NCBI GenBank assembly: GCA_964637695.1 | Contig: CAZWVF010000001.1 | Location: 42,453-106,452, forward strand | DNA length: 64,000 nucleotides | Reading direction: 5' to 3' | From: JAGLTZ01 sp964637695 | GTDB taxonomy: Bacteria; Blakebacterota; Blakebacteria; Blakebacterales; Blakebacteraceae | Shown: one piece after another, positions 1 to 8,108 of the stretch | Layout of the letters: every line of letters begins with the position of its first letter | Position numbering within the stretch: position 1 is the first letter of the stretch | Position numbers and translations under genes: made by a program | The notes under the pieces: generated by a model | What the model was told of the DNA's origin: nothing | Seen by the model: only the letters and a program-made list of their open reading frames with translations | Database searches by the model: none

Positions 1-34
1 CACAGGGCGGAGCATACTTCAGGAGGAGTAACAG

Positions 35-655
35 ATGCTCGATCTTTTCTACGATGGCGGACCGTTCATGTACCCGCTGCTCATCACCCTAATCTTCGGA
101 ATGGGAGTGATTTTTGAGCGTTTCTGGGCACTGGCACGGGCAAGCATCAACACCCGGAAATTCCTGCAGCAGATCAAGATCGCGTTGAGGGAAGAGGGTA
201 TTTCTACCGCACAGGAGATCTGTGCGAGCACGCGCGGTCCAGTTGCTTCGATTTTTCATGCAGGATTGATGCGGGTTGACCGCGGCCTCGAGCACGTCGA
301 GAAGGCCATCGAGAACGCCGGTACGATCGAGATGTCCTTTCTCGAGAGGGGACTCGTCTGGCTGGCGACCGTCGCGAACATCGCACCGATGCTCGGGTTC
401 CTTGGAACCGTTTCCGGTATGATCGGTGCGTTCGCTTCCATCGCGGCCGCCGGTGACGTTAACGCTACAATCGTTGCCAGCGGCATCTCCGAAGCGCTGA
501 TCACTACCGCCACCGGACTGGCCATCGCCATTCCCGTTCAGGCTGCGCACAACTACTTTGTATCGCGGATCGACAGGCTGATCATCGATATGGAGGAGAG
601 CGCCAATGATCTGATCGATTACCTGATCGAAATGGAGATGGAGAAGACAGCATAG
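35..655 (+). CDS. exbB: MotA/TolQ/ExbB proton channel family protein
   Basis: Inner-membrane proton channel of the ExbB/TolQ type, which uses the proton gradient to energise TonB-like proteins acting on the outer membrane. The 206-residue length fits the family. Three membrane helices can be seen at about residues 11-33, 107-135 and 150-175, with a large cytoplasmic loop between the first two. The family motifs LGFLGTVSGM (about 120-129) and EALITTATGL (about 153-162) line the pore. A strong AGGAGG-like ribosome site sits just upstream of the ATG. It is followed by two exbD genes and a tonB gene, so it is the first gene seen of an energy-transduction operon. ExbB rather than TolQ is inferred from the TonB neighbour. 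Confidence 0.93.
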   Translation: MLDLFYDGGPFMYPLLITLIFGMGVIFERFWALARASINTRKFLQQIKIALREEGISTAQEICASTRGPVASIFHAGLMRVDRGLEHVEKAIENAGTIEMSFLERGLVWLATVANIAPMLGFLGTVSGMIGAFASIAAAGDVNATIVASGISEALITTATGLAIAIPVQAAHNYFVSRIDRLIIDMEESANDLIDYLIEMEMEKTA

Positions 656-679
656 TGACAGGACACTAGGGAGCTAAAG

Positions 680-1090
680 ATGGCAGCAAAGAGAAAGAAG
701 GAAAAAAGGGCGGAGCCGGAGATCCCGACTGCCTCCATGGCTGATATCGCCTTTCTACTTATCATCTTCTTCCTGGTGACCACCTCCTTCAACCAGGAGA
801 TGGGTATTACTCTGACCCTGCCTCCCATCTCAGAAGCCGAGGAAGTACAGGTCAGGTCGAAGAACATTCTGAACATCTGGGTAAATGCCGCCGGAGAGGT
901 GCTGCTGGCAGAAGAGATCGTATCTATCCAGCAGATAGAACCGGAGGTAAGGCGGCGCGTTCAGGAGAATCCTCTGCTGATCATATCCCTCAAGACCGAC
1001 AGGGATACAGATTACGATACATTTGTTCAGGTTCTCGACAAGGTAATGAAGGCGGAAGCCAAGAAGATTTCACTCGCTGAACCAGATTGA
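680..1090 (+). CDS. exbD: ExbD/TolR family biopolymer transport protein (first copy)
   Basis: ExbD-type partner of the ExbB channel: a short basic cytoplasmic tail, one membrane helix (about residues 20-37) and a periplasmic domain. The proton-relay aspartate is at about residue 22 in MADIAFLL, the expected place at the start of the helix. Its 136 residues are normal for the family. It lies 24 bp after exbB and 6 bp before a second exbD of the same length. Two different ExbD subunits in one operon are common in Gram-negative bacteria outside the Proteobacteria and suggest a mixed ExbD dimer in the complex; the mixing is inferred. Confidence 0.92.
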   Translation: MAAKRKKEKRAEPEIPTASMADIAFLLIIFFLVTTSFNQEMGITLTLPPISEAEEVQVRSKNILNIWVNAAGEVLLAEEIVSIQQIEPEVRRRVQENPLLIISLKTDRDTDYDTFVQVLDKVMKAEAKKISLAEPD

Positions 1091-1096
1091 TAAGAT

Positions 1097-1507
1097 ATGC
1101 CCAAAATCGAAAAACAACAGAAAGCCGACGTGGCGATCCCGACGGGATCGATGGGTGACATCGTATTCCTGCTGTTGATCTTTTTCATGGTCACTACTGT
1201 TTTCGTCGTCTACAGGGGGATCATGGTGGAGCGCCCTCGTGCTGAAATGACAAAGCGTCTGGAGATGAAGCGCGGTCTGGCATACATGTGGATCTCGGCC
1301 GATGGCCGGATCAACATTGATGATCACGACGTCTCCGTGAATATGATCGCACAGTTCATCTATCCAAAGAGACTGGCGGAACCGAAACTGATGGTTTCGA
1401 TCATCGCCGACGTCCGTGCACCGTATGGAACCGTAGCGGACGCGATGCGTCAATTAAGAGAGGCTGACGCACTGCTTGTGAATTTTGCCACACTTCACAC
1501 CCGATAG
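1097..1507 (+). CDS. exbD: ExbD/TolR family biopolymer transport protein (second copy)
   Basis: Second ExbD subunit, also 136 residues, with the same plan as the first: basic tail, membrane helix at about 20-38 with the conserved aspartate at about residue 21 (GSMGDIVFLL), then a periplasmic domain. The two ExbD proteins differ clearly outside the helix, so this is an old duplication. It starts 6 bp after the first copy and is followed 22 bp later by the TonB gene, so it is almost certainly co-transcribed. Confidence 0.92.
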   Translation: MPKIEKQQKADVAIPTGSMGDIVFLLLIFFMVTTVFVVYRGIMVERPRAEMTKRLEMKRGLAYMWISADGRINIDDHDVSVNMIAQFIYPKRLAEPKLMVSIIADVRAPYGTVADAMRQLREADALLVNFATLHTR

Positions 1508-1529
1508 TTTGTTCTGGAGGTGAACTCTC

Positions 1530-2192
1530 ATGGCTACCGGATGGCGTAATCCAAGTCACGACCTCAAGGAGAAGTCGAAGACCGTACTGGAACAGTCGCT
1601 GACACTCAGCGTTGCCCTGGTAACAATGGTCTTCCTGACCTATCAGACCTTCGAGGTCCGTGCATACGAGGGATCGGGAGAGACCCAGATCGTGAATATC
1701 GAGGAGATCCCCGAGACCGAGCAGATGAAGAAGCCGCCGCCACCGCAGCGGCCCCAGATCCCGGTAGCGACCGAGTCGGAGGACATCCCGGAAGACGTGA
1801 CCATCATGGACACAGAGGTCGACCTCAACGCGCCGCCGCCGCCGCCACCGCCACCTCCGGGAGCTTCCCGCAGTAATGAATCACCGGTATTCTTTGCATG
1901 GGAGGAAGCACCAGAACTGCGGAGGATCGTCAAGCCTGATTATCCTGAGATCGCCCGGAAAGCCGGTGTGGAAGGCAAAGTCATCATGAAAATCATCGTG
2001 GATGAGCTGGGCAACGTCATCCAGGCCGAAATAATGATCGAAGAACCCCCCGGTATCTTCGGAAAGGCTGCAATTGACGCAGTAATGCAGTACAAGTTCA
2101 AGCCTGCCAGGCAGAGGGATAAGGCGATCAAGGTACAGATGGGTCACACTATCATCTTCACACTGCAGGACACCAGACCGCCGCCCGGCTGA
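1530..2192 (+). CDS. TonB family energy transducer
   Basis: TonB-like protein of 220 residues that would span the periplasm and pass energy from ExbBD to outer-membrane receptors. An N-terminal membrane anchor lies at about 22-39. A proline-rich linker follows, including a run of nine prolines at about 102-110. The TonB C-terminal domain occupies about 133-215 and has the family motif YPEIARKAGVEGKV. An Asp/Glu-rich patch lies between anchor and linker. GGAGG precedes the ATG. It ends the operon, with a terminator about 35 bp downstream. No TonB-dependent receptor is in this window, so the cargo is unknown. Confidence 0.92.
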   Translation: MATGWRNPSHDLKEKSKTVLEQSLTLSVALVTMVFLTYQTFEVRAYEGSGETQIVNIEEIPETEQMKKPPPPQRPQIPVATESEDIPEDVTIMDTEVDLNAPPPPPPPPPGASRSNESPVFFAWEEAPELRRIVKPDYPEIARKAGVEGKVIMKIIVDELGNVIQAEIMIEEPPGIFGKAAIDAVMQYKFKPARQRDKAIKVQMGHTIIFTLQDTRPPPG

Positions 2193-2225
2193 TACAGATA
2201 GAGAAATAGCAGGACTTTGGATAAT

Positions 2226-2262
2226 GGGGTGCCGGGGCTGTTTGGCCTGGCGCCCCCTTTTT
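2226..2262 (+). terminator. Rho-independent terminator after the exbBD-tonB operon
   Basis: An 11-bp stem, GGGGTGCCGGG (2226-2236) with CCTGGCGCCCC (2246-2256), pairs with two G-U wobbles around a 9-nt loop. One C and then five T (2258-2262) follow. Position after the tonB stop and before an unrelated gene fits an operon end. Confidence 0.8.
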
Positions 2263-2353
2263 CGTATGTTGAACATTGCAGAACACGTTGAACAATGGTC
2301 GGCGACTATTCGTATAGTAGGACAACAGGTCTCAAAACAACGGATACTTACTC

Positions 2354-3130
2354 ATGACAGAACAGGAAGAGACCGGATCGATTGAATCCCCCGTGCCCGA
2401 AGAATCTGGAGCCGGAATCGCAGAATCGGTCAGTTTCGTTCAGCAGGTTATCCTCGTTTTCACGGATCCTGCGAGCGTGTTTGAAAAGCTGGTGGCACAT
2501 CCCAGGTGGATCGGGGCATTTCTGCTTGTGATGGTTGTTTCGATAGCCGGAACGCAGGCCTCCTATCCATTGATGATGGATATGCAGAGGAAGATGGCTG
2601 AGCGGAACATCGAGAACCGGCAGCTCACTCCTGAGCAGGAAGAGATGGCTTTGCAGCGGTTCTCACGGGCCGCAACGCCTGCGACACGCATCGTAACGGT
2701 GGTCTTCCAGGCATTAGGTCAGCTGATCTGGCTCGTTATAATGGCCGGCATCCTGATGTTCGGCGGGAATATCCTCCTGGGTGGAGAGTCGACCTTCAAG
2801 ACTGTGATGGCGATTGCGGCGTACTCGTGGCTTGTGCTGATCCCCAAGGTTCTGCTCACCGTGCCGTTGATGCTCGCCAAGGGGAGTGCGGCCGTCTCCA
2901 CCAGCCTTCAGATACTGATACCCTCAGACCGGTGGATGACACCACTGGGCGCAGCCCTGGGTGCAGTTGACCTTTTCTCAATCTGGATGATCGCTCTCGT
3001 TATAACGGGCATCTCGATCGCCTACAGGTTCAGCCGGGCCAGAGCTGCAATACTGGTGATCAGCCTCTACCTGCTGATGGTGCTCGTCGGTATCGGGCTG
3101 ATGGCCGTTTTCGGCAGCATGATGGTATAA
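2354..3130 (+). CDS. Yip1-domain integral membrane protein
   Basis: Membrane protein of 258 residues with an N-terminal cytoplasmic stretch of about 45 residues rich in Glu and Pro, followed by about five hydrophobic helices. The entry segment (VFTDPASVFEKL..HPRW) is the pattern seen at the start of Yip1-domain proteins in bacteria. Function is not known for the bacterial family; they often sit next to ABC exporters, as here. The gene stands alone after a terminator; a weak promoter (TTGAAC at 2288, TATAGT at 2313, long 19-bp spacer) could serve it. It ends just before a long palindromic repeat. Confidence 0.7.
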   Translation: MTEQEETGSIESPVPEESGAGIAESVSFVQQVILVFTDPASVFEKLVAHPRWIGAFLLVMVVSIAGTQASYPLMMDMQRKMAERNIENRQLTPEQEEMALQRFSRAATPATRIVTVVFQALGQLIWLVIMAGILMFGGNILLGGESTFKTVMAIAAYSWLVLIPKVLLTVPLMLAKGSAAVSTSLQILIPSDRWMTPLGAALGAVDLFSIWMIALVITGISIAYRFSRARAAILVISLYLLMVLVGIGLMAVFGSMMV

Positions 3131-3134
3131 GCAC

Positions 3135-3318
3135 ATATGAGCCTGTCCGAGAAACACTCCGGCTGCGGCCTACGCTGGCATCCAGCTGGCGGCGTTGGTC
3201 TTCGCAGAATATCCTCGACGTAGCGCAGTGGCTACGTCTCCGGGTATTCCGCTCGACCGCCTTGCCATCCGGCGCCGGCGTAATCCTCGCTATCGTTGGT
3301 TTCTCGGACAGGCTCATA
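3135..3318. repeat. Long palindromic repeat, family A (184 bp)
   Basis: The element begins and ends with perfect 20-bp inverted repeats (3135-3154, starting TATGAGCCTG; 3299-3318). The interior continues as an imperfect palindrome. It is centred on a perfect 8-bp hairpin, GACGTAGC (3217-3224) and GCTACGTC (3231-3238), with a 6-nt loop. It fills the gap between the Yip1-domain gene and tolC almost completely. It carries no gene. It resembles in design, but not in sequence, the elements at 9351, 53762 and 55706. Confidence 0.85.
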
Positions 3319-3357
3319 CTGCAGAAAGAGGAAAATAAAATCTTCAGGAGCAACAAA

Positions 3358-4695
3358 ATGGCACAATACAGGTACCGGTTTCCGCTCGCTCTTCTAACGG
3401 TGATCGTTCTGGTCGCCGGTTCAGAACCTGTGTCCGCCCAGCAGCCCCTCAACCTCGATTCGTGCATTGTGGAGGCGCTGGCACATAATCCGCAGATCGG
3501 CAGGGCCCGGCAGCAGGTGAAACTGAGCGAACTGCAGAGGCGTCAGGCCTCCAGTGCACTTCTGCCGTCGCTTTCCCTCACCGGCGCCTTCTCCAGGTAT
3601 ACCAGCGTATCGCCCCAGAGGCTCCTCAATCCAGCGACGAACCAGATCGTGGAGGGAAGCTCGACCGCCCTGACCACGATGACATACTATTCGGGCCTCA
3701 ATCTCTCACAGTCCCTTTACAACAGGTCGACAACGGCTCTTTACACCCAGGCGAGGGCAGGGGAGCAGACCGCCATTGCAGAGGCCGAAATGCAGAGCCA
3801 GCTGGTGGTGCTGCAGGTCTACCAGGCCTACTACTTCCTGCTGCGCGCCCAGCGGAACCTGGAAGTGGCCGAGACGGACACAGGCTACAACACAGAACTG
3901 CTGCGGCAGGTGAAGACGATGTTCGAGATGGGCAACAGGGCGAAGGTGGATGTCCTACGTCAGGAAAGTGCCCTGGCACAGTCGCAGCAGCGCCTGATCT
4001 CGGCAGGGAACAGCGTCAAGAAGGCCAGGGCCGAGCTGAATTTCCAGATGGGTGCGGATCCGACGCGTCCCCTGGAGATAGTTGACGACCTGGAGCTGGT
4101 ACCGCAGGAGGTTTCATTCGAAGCCTCTCTCGAGCAGGCAATGGTGTCGCACCCCGTTATCCGGCAGGCGTCGCTGAGGATCACGGCAGCCGAAGCCGGA
4201 GTCAATGCGGTCGCCGCCTCCCGCTACCCTTCCATGAATCTTTCGGGGAACTATTCGTGGCGGGGAGACTCATATCTCGACATTACCGACGCCTTCTCCA
4301 GCGACTACACATGGAGTGTCGGTGTCGGATTGTATCTGAACATTTTCGACGGTATGCGCACCGGGCTCAACCTGCAGAAAGCGCAGGTAAACCTTGCGGG
4401 AGCCGAGAGGGACAGGTTCGATGCCGAACGGAATGTCATACGTGATGTTCACGGTGCGGTTCTGGATCTGCAGGAGGCCGAGCAGGTCCTTAAGACCGCC
4501 CGGCGAGCCGTAGATCTGGCCAATGAGGCTCTTCGGCTGGCCGAGGAAATGTTCCGGATCGGTTCGATGACACTGCTGGAAGTTAATGCCAGCCAGTTCG
4601 ACCTGATAAATGCGCAGTATCAGGAGGTGCAGGCTCTGTTTAACTTGAAGATAGCCCGGGCCAGTCTCGATTATTCGATGGGCCTCCTTCGTTGA
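3358..4695 (+). CDS. TolC family outer membrane efflux protein
   Basis: Outer-membrane channel of a tripartite exporter, 445 residues. A signal peptide of about 27 residues ends near VSAQ. Two repeats of long heptad-rich helices follow, as expected for the TolC tunnel, with the usual LDSCIVEALAHNP opening and SLSLTGAFS / GVGLYLNIFDG strand segments. The ATG at 3358 is chosen because CAGGAG precedes it and a normal signal peptide follows; the frame is open further upstream, but that part lies in the palindromic repeat. The adaptor, ATPase and two permeases follow on the same strand, making a MacAB-TolC-like export system. The substrate is unknown. Confidence 0.92.
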   Translation: MAQYRYRFPLALLTVIVLVAGSEPVSAQQPLNLDSCIVEALAHNPQIGRARQQVKLSELQRRQASSALLPSLSLTGAFSRYTSVSPQRLLNPATNQIVEGSSTALTTMTYYSGLNLSQSLYNRSTTALYTQARAGEQTAIAEAEMQSQLVVLQVYQAYYFLLRAQRNLEVAETDTGYNTELLRQVKTMFEMGNRAKVDVLRQESALAQSQQRLISAGNSVKKARAELNFQMGADPTRPLEIVDDLELVPQEVSFEASLEQAMVSHPVIRQASLRITAAEAGVNAVAASRYPSMNLSGNYSWRGDSYLDITDAFSSDYTWSVGVGLYLNIFDGMRTGLNLQKAQVNLAGAERDRFDAERNVIRDVHGAVLDLQEAEQVLKTARRAVDLANEALRLAEEMFRIGSMTLLEVNASQFDLINAQYQEVQALFNLKIARASLDYSMGLLR

Positions 4696-4757
4696 GCGCA
4701 CTGCTCCGTAATTACGGTGATGTATCGAGAGCGCCGGAGCGTACGGCCGGCAGAGTG
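4696..4757. repeat. Short palindromic repeat, family E, copy 1
   Basis: The element starts at the base after the tolC stop codon. It shares an identical 27-bp run (4710-4736, beginning AATTACGGTGATG) and similar flanks with the element at 53374-53436. It contains the self-complementary CCGTAATTACGG and CTCCG/CGGAG arms. Both copies directly follow a stop codon. Confidence 0.8.
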
Positions 4758-4801
4758 TAATATGGCTCCTGCTGCAGGGCAGGAAGGATCAGAGTGAAGA
4801 C

Positions 4802-6067
4802 GTGAAAAAACGACTTTTCATAATCGGTGGAATCATAATTGTTCTGCTCATGATAGTGGGAAATCTGCTCAATACGGGTGGCGGTGGTGTGGATGTGATG
4901 GCAGAGGATGTAGGCAGGGGAACCGTTGTAAGCAGGGTGTCGGCCGCCGGACGGATATATCCGGTCATTGAGGTGAAGATAAACAGCCAGGTCAGCGCCC
5001 GCATTGAAAGGCTGGCCGTAAGAGAGGGGCAGCAGGTCGAGCGGGGAGATATTCTGGTGGTTCTCGACAGGACCCTCTACCAGGCAAGGCTGGAGGGGGC
5101 TGAAGCCTTTCTGAACAGTCAGAAAGCAAACGCGGAAGCCGCACTTGCCACCCTGCGCCAGGCCGAATATCTGCTGAACGAGCAGAAGGCACTGGCCGAA
5201 CAGAACCTCACATCAGAGAAGCTGCTGCGTGACGCTCAGAACGGTTACGACGCGGCGAAAGCCCGATACAACGCCTCGCTGGCCCAGGTCTCCTCCGCCC
5301 AGGCCACCCTTGAACAGGCGCAGGAAGACCTTTCCCGTACGACCATCAGGGCCCCGATGTCCGGCACCATAACCGCACTGGGTGTAGAAGAGGGGGAGAT
5401 GGTGCTGGGCACCCAGATGACGATGGGTACCCAGATCATGGCCGTTTCCGATCTGAGCCGTATGGAAGTGGAAGTTGATGTGGATGAAACCGATGTGGTT
5501 GCTGTAGCGGTAAATCAGGATGCAGAGGTTGACGTGGATGCGCTTCCAGACACGATACTGGCCGGCAGGGTTACCGAAATCGCCAATTCTGGCACAACAC
5601 TCGGTGCCGGCACGCAGATGGAGGTGACCAACTTCGCGGTAAAAGTGGAACTGATCGACTCCGATCCCCGCCTGCGGCCGGGAATGTCCGCCACGGTCGA
5701 CGTCACAACGGAGACCAGAAACGACGTCCTCAAAATCCCGATTCAGGCGCTGACGGCCCGACGGTATAAGGACCTGGTGGTGTCTAACGAGCAGGAGGGG
5801 GAGGGAAGTGGACAGCAGGAACGCTCAGATGAGGAGGACGAATACGTAGAAGTCGTATTCGTCATACTGGAGGATAACACGGTTGAACTGAGGCGGGTGG
5901 AGTCCGGGATATCCGGAACCACCTATATCGAGATTCTCTCGGGCCTCGATGAGGACGAGAAAGTGGTGACCGGTCCCTTCCGTCTTCTGAGCAGAACGCT
6001 GAAGGATGGGGAGAGGGTAAAGGTTGTAGAAACATTGCTGGGTGAGGAGAATACGGGCAGAGAGTAG
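4802..6067 (+). CDS. HlyD/MacA-type periplasmic adaptor subunit
   Basis: Membrane-fusion (adaptor) protein of 421 residues that would bridge the inner-membrane ABC permeases and the TolC channel. An N-terminal anchor lies at about 4-21. The first lipoyl half-motif lies at about 58-90 (VREGQQVERGDILVVLD). A coiled-coil hairpin rich in Ala, Gln and Glu lies at about 95-175, then the second lipoyl half (TIRAPMSGTI) and the beta-barrel region. An acidic insert (about 325-345, Glu/Gln/Ser rich) interrupts the C-terminal part and is unusual. The start is GTG. It follows tolC after a palindromic repeat and precedes the ATPase by 23 bp. Confidence 0.92.
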   Translation: MKKRLFIIGGIIIVLLMIVGNLLNTGGGGVDVMAEDVGRGTVVSRVSAAGRIYPVIEVKINSQVSARIERLAVREGQQVERGDILVVLDRTLYQARLEGAEAFLNSQKANAEAALATLRQAEYLLNEQKALAEQNLTSEKLLRDAQNGYDAAKARYNASLAQVSSAQATLEQAQEDLSRTTIRAPMSGTITALGVEEGEMVLGTQMTMGTQIMAVSDLSRMEVEVDVDETDVVAVAVNQDAEVDVDALPDTILAGRVTEIANSGTTLGAGTQMEVTNFAVKVELIDSDPRLRPGMSATVDVTTETRNDVLKIPIQALTARRYKDLVVSNEQEGEGSGQQERSDEEDEYVEVVFVILEDNTVELRRVESGISGTTYIEILSGLDEDEKVVTGPFRLLSRTLKDGERVKVVETLLGEENTGRE

Positions 6068-6090
6068 TCGGCCTGAAGACCGGAGACGAT

Positions 6091-6837
6091 ATGATACGGC
6101 AGGGAGAACAGGCAGAAATGGCAACACCGATAATTCAACTGCAGGGGATCACCAAAGAATATAAAATGGGCACGCAGATCGTGCGTGCTCTTCGCGGTGT
6201 GGATCTGGATATATACAAGAATGAATACCTGGCGATCATGGGACCATCGGGATCGGGTAAATCTACCCTGATGAATCTTATCGGCTGTCTCGATACGCCG
6301 ACGGCCGGAACATACCATTTCGAAGGCGAGAAGGTCGAATCCATGACCGACGACGAGCTGGCAGAGATCCGCAACCAGAAGATCGGTTTCGTCTTCCAGA
6401 CCTTCAACCTTCTGTCACGGGCTGACGCTCTTCACAATGTGGAACTGCCTCTGATCTACAGCGGTACGCCGGCAGGTGAACGGCGCAGGCGGGCCCTGCA
6501 AACCCTGGAAGACGTGGGCCTGGGTGACCGGGTCGATCACCGGCCGAACGAGCTTTCGGGCGGTCAGCGCCAGCGCGTGGCTATCGCGAGGGCGCTGATA
6601 AACAATCCATCAATCATCCTTGCCGACGAACCTACCGGTAACCTTGACACGACAACCGGCGAAGAGATCATGTCCGTACTCGAAGGGTTGTATGAAAAGG
6701 GCAATTCGATCATCCTGGTTACCCACGAAGAGTATATTGCCGAGCATGCGACGCGGATCGTCAGGATTCTCGACGGCCTGATCGGATCGGATGAACATGT
6801 AACGAGGCGCCGGAAGTCGAATTCGGTTCCGGCATAA
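6091..6837 (+). CDS. ABC transporter ATP-binding protein (MacB/LolD type)
   Basis: ATPase subunit of the export system, 248 residues. Visible motifs are Walker A GPSGSGKS, Q-loop FVFQTFNLL, signature LSGGQ, Walker B IILADEPTG and the switch histidine in LVTHE. The FNLL and LVTHEE context is typical of the MacB/LolD/FtsE group that drives mechanotransmission rather than passage through the membrane. The first ATG has GGAG six bases upstream; an alternative ATG at 6118 would give a more usual N-terminus (MATPIIQL). Two separate permease genes follow, unlike MacB proper, in which ATPase and permease are fused. Confidence 0.94.
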   Translation: MIRQGEQAEMATPIIQLQGITKEYKMGTQIVRALRGVDLDIYKNEYLAIMGPSGSGKSTLMNLIGCLDTPTAGTYHFEGEKVESMTDDELAEIRNQKIGFVFQTFNLLSRADALHNVELPLIYSGTPAGERRRRALQTLEDVGLGDRVDHRPNELSGGQRQRVAIARALINNPSIILADEPTGNLDTTTGEEIMSVLEGLYEKGNSIILVTHEEYIAEHATRIVRILDGLIGSDEHVTRRRKSNSVPA

Positions 6838-6863
6838 CTGCTGACGAGACGGCGGCCATGTAG

Positions 6864-8099
6864 ATGAATACTCTCAGATTCCTGGTTGAACTTCGTGAGA
6901 GTATCCTGGCCGCATTCCGCGCGCTGCGGGCGAATCTGCTCAGGTCGGTTCTCACAACGCTCGGTATAGTAGTCGGGGTTACAGCTGTGATCTCGATAAT
7001 CAGCCTCATTCAGGGGCTCGACAGAACCTTCCGTGCCGAAGTGGCCAGCCTGGGGACCAATGTCGTCTACGTGAACAAGTACTCGTGGATCAACATGGGG
7101 GATTTCTGGAAGTACAGGAACAGGAAGAACATCACCCTCAAACAGGCGGCCGCACTCGTCGAACAGGTCACCCTGCCGGTTGCTGCTTCCAATTCTGTGA
7201 GCACCTCTTCCAATGTGAGATGGCAGGGGCGGACCGCCGGCGGCGTTTCGATCGAGGGACACACTCCCGACGGCAGGATAGTGCACGGGCTCGACCCCGA
7301 AAGAGGCAGGTTCTTTACAGATGTGGAAGCGAACGAACGCCGCCAGGTAGCCGTGCTGGGACACGGTCTCTGGTCGGACCTCTTTGAAGAACGTGATGCT
7401 CTCGGAGAGAGGGTGCGAATTGGTGGTCACGCCTTCACCGTAATAGGGATAATGCCCGAACAGGGCAGCATCCTCGGAATGAGCCAGGATAACCGGGTTA
7501 TAGTACCACTCGAAACTGTGCTCAAGCTCTTTGGAACGCGCCGTTCCATCGGTATCGCCCTGCTGGCACCCAACGCCGAATCGATCCCCCTGATAGAGGA
7601 AGAGGCACAGGGTATCATGCGGCGTATCCGCCAGATCCCGCCCGGCGAGGAGGACGATTTCGAATTCAACCGCCAGCAGATGCTTGTCGATCTCTTCCGC
7701 AGTCTGACGGCGGGTCTCTTTGCTGTGATGGTGGGCGTGGCTTCACTCTCGCTGCTGGTGGGTGGAATCGGGATCATGAACATCATGCTGGTGTCGGTTA
7801 CGGAGCGCACAAGGGAGATCGGCGTGCGCAAGAGCGTGGGGGCAAAGCGTCGCGACATCATGTGGCAGTTCCTGGTCGAATCGATCGTTGTGAGCGGAGT
7901 GGGCGGTGTGATCGGGATGATTGCCGGCATCGGGATAGCCTTCGTTATCGCCGCGGCGACACCCCTTCCTGCAGCTGCCCCCATCTGGGCGATCCTGCTC
8001 GGCCTCTCATTCAGTACATCAGTAGGGCTCTTCTTCGGAATCTACCCGGCGGCCAAGGCGGCAGGACTCGATCCGATCGTAGCCCTCAGGTATGAATAG
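6864..8099 (+). CDS. MacB-type ABC transporter permease (first)
   Basis: Permease of 411 residues: one N-terminal membrane helix (about 20-45, LTTLGIVVGVTAVI), a large periplasmic MacB core domain to about residue 275, then the FtsX domain with three helices. The conserved segment GGIGIMNIMLVSVTERTREIG, which marks this family, falls at about 300-320. It lies 27 bp after the ATPase gene and 9 bp before a second permease of almost equal length, so the transporter is probably a heterodimer. It would push substrate from the periplasm through the adaptor and TolC. Confidence 0.94.
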   Translation: MNTLRFLVELRESILAAFRALRANLLRSVLTTLGIVVGVTAVISIISLIQGLDRTFRAEVASLGTNVVYVNKYSWINMGDFWKYRNRKNITLKQAAALVEQVTLPVAASNSVSTSSNVRWQGRTAGGVSIEGHTPDGRIVHGLDPERGRFFTDVEANERRQVAVLGHGLWSDLFEERDALGERVRIGGHAFTVIGIMPEQGSILGMSQDNRVIVPLETVLKLFGTRRSIGIALLAPNAESIPLIEEEAQGIMRRIRQIPPGEEDDFEFNRQQMLVDLFRSLTAGLFAVMVGVASLSLLVGGIGIMNIMLVSVTERTREIGVRKSVGAKRRDIMWQFLVESIVVSGVGGVIGMIAGIGIAFVIAAATPLPAAAPIWAILLGLSFSTSVGLFFGIYPAAKAAGLDPIVALRYE

Positions 8100-8108
8100 G
8101 GTAGGCAC

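Noticed and set aside
89..550. Long open frames on the minus strand opposite exbB and opposite many other genes
   Set aside because: They mirror the codon periodicity of the real genes, lack family motifs and ribosome sites, and are explained as shadows.
3135..3318. Insertion sequence or CRISPR-like repeat
   Set aside because: There is no transposase frame, no visible target duplication, and no regularly spaced repeat/spacer units; the element is a single palindrome.
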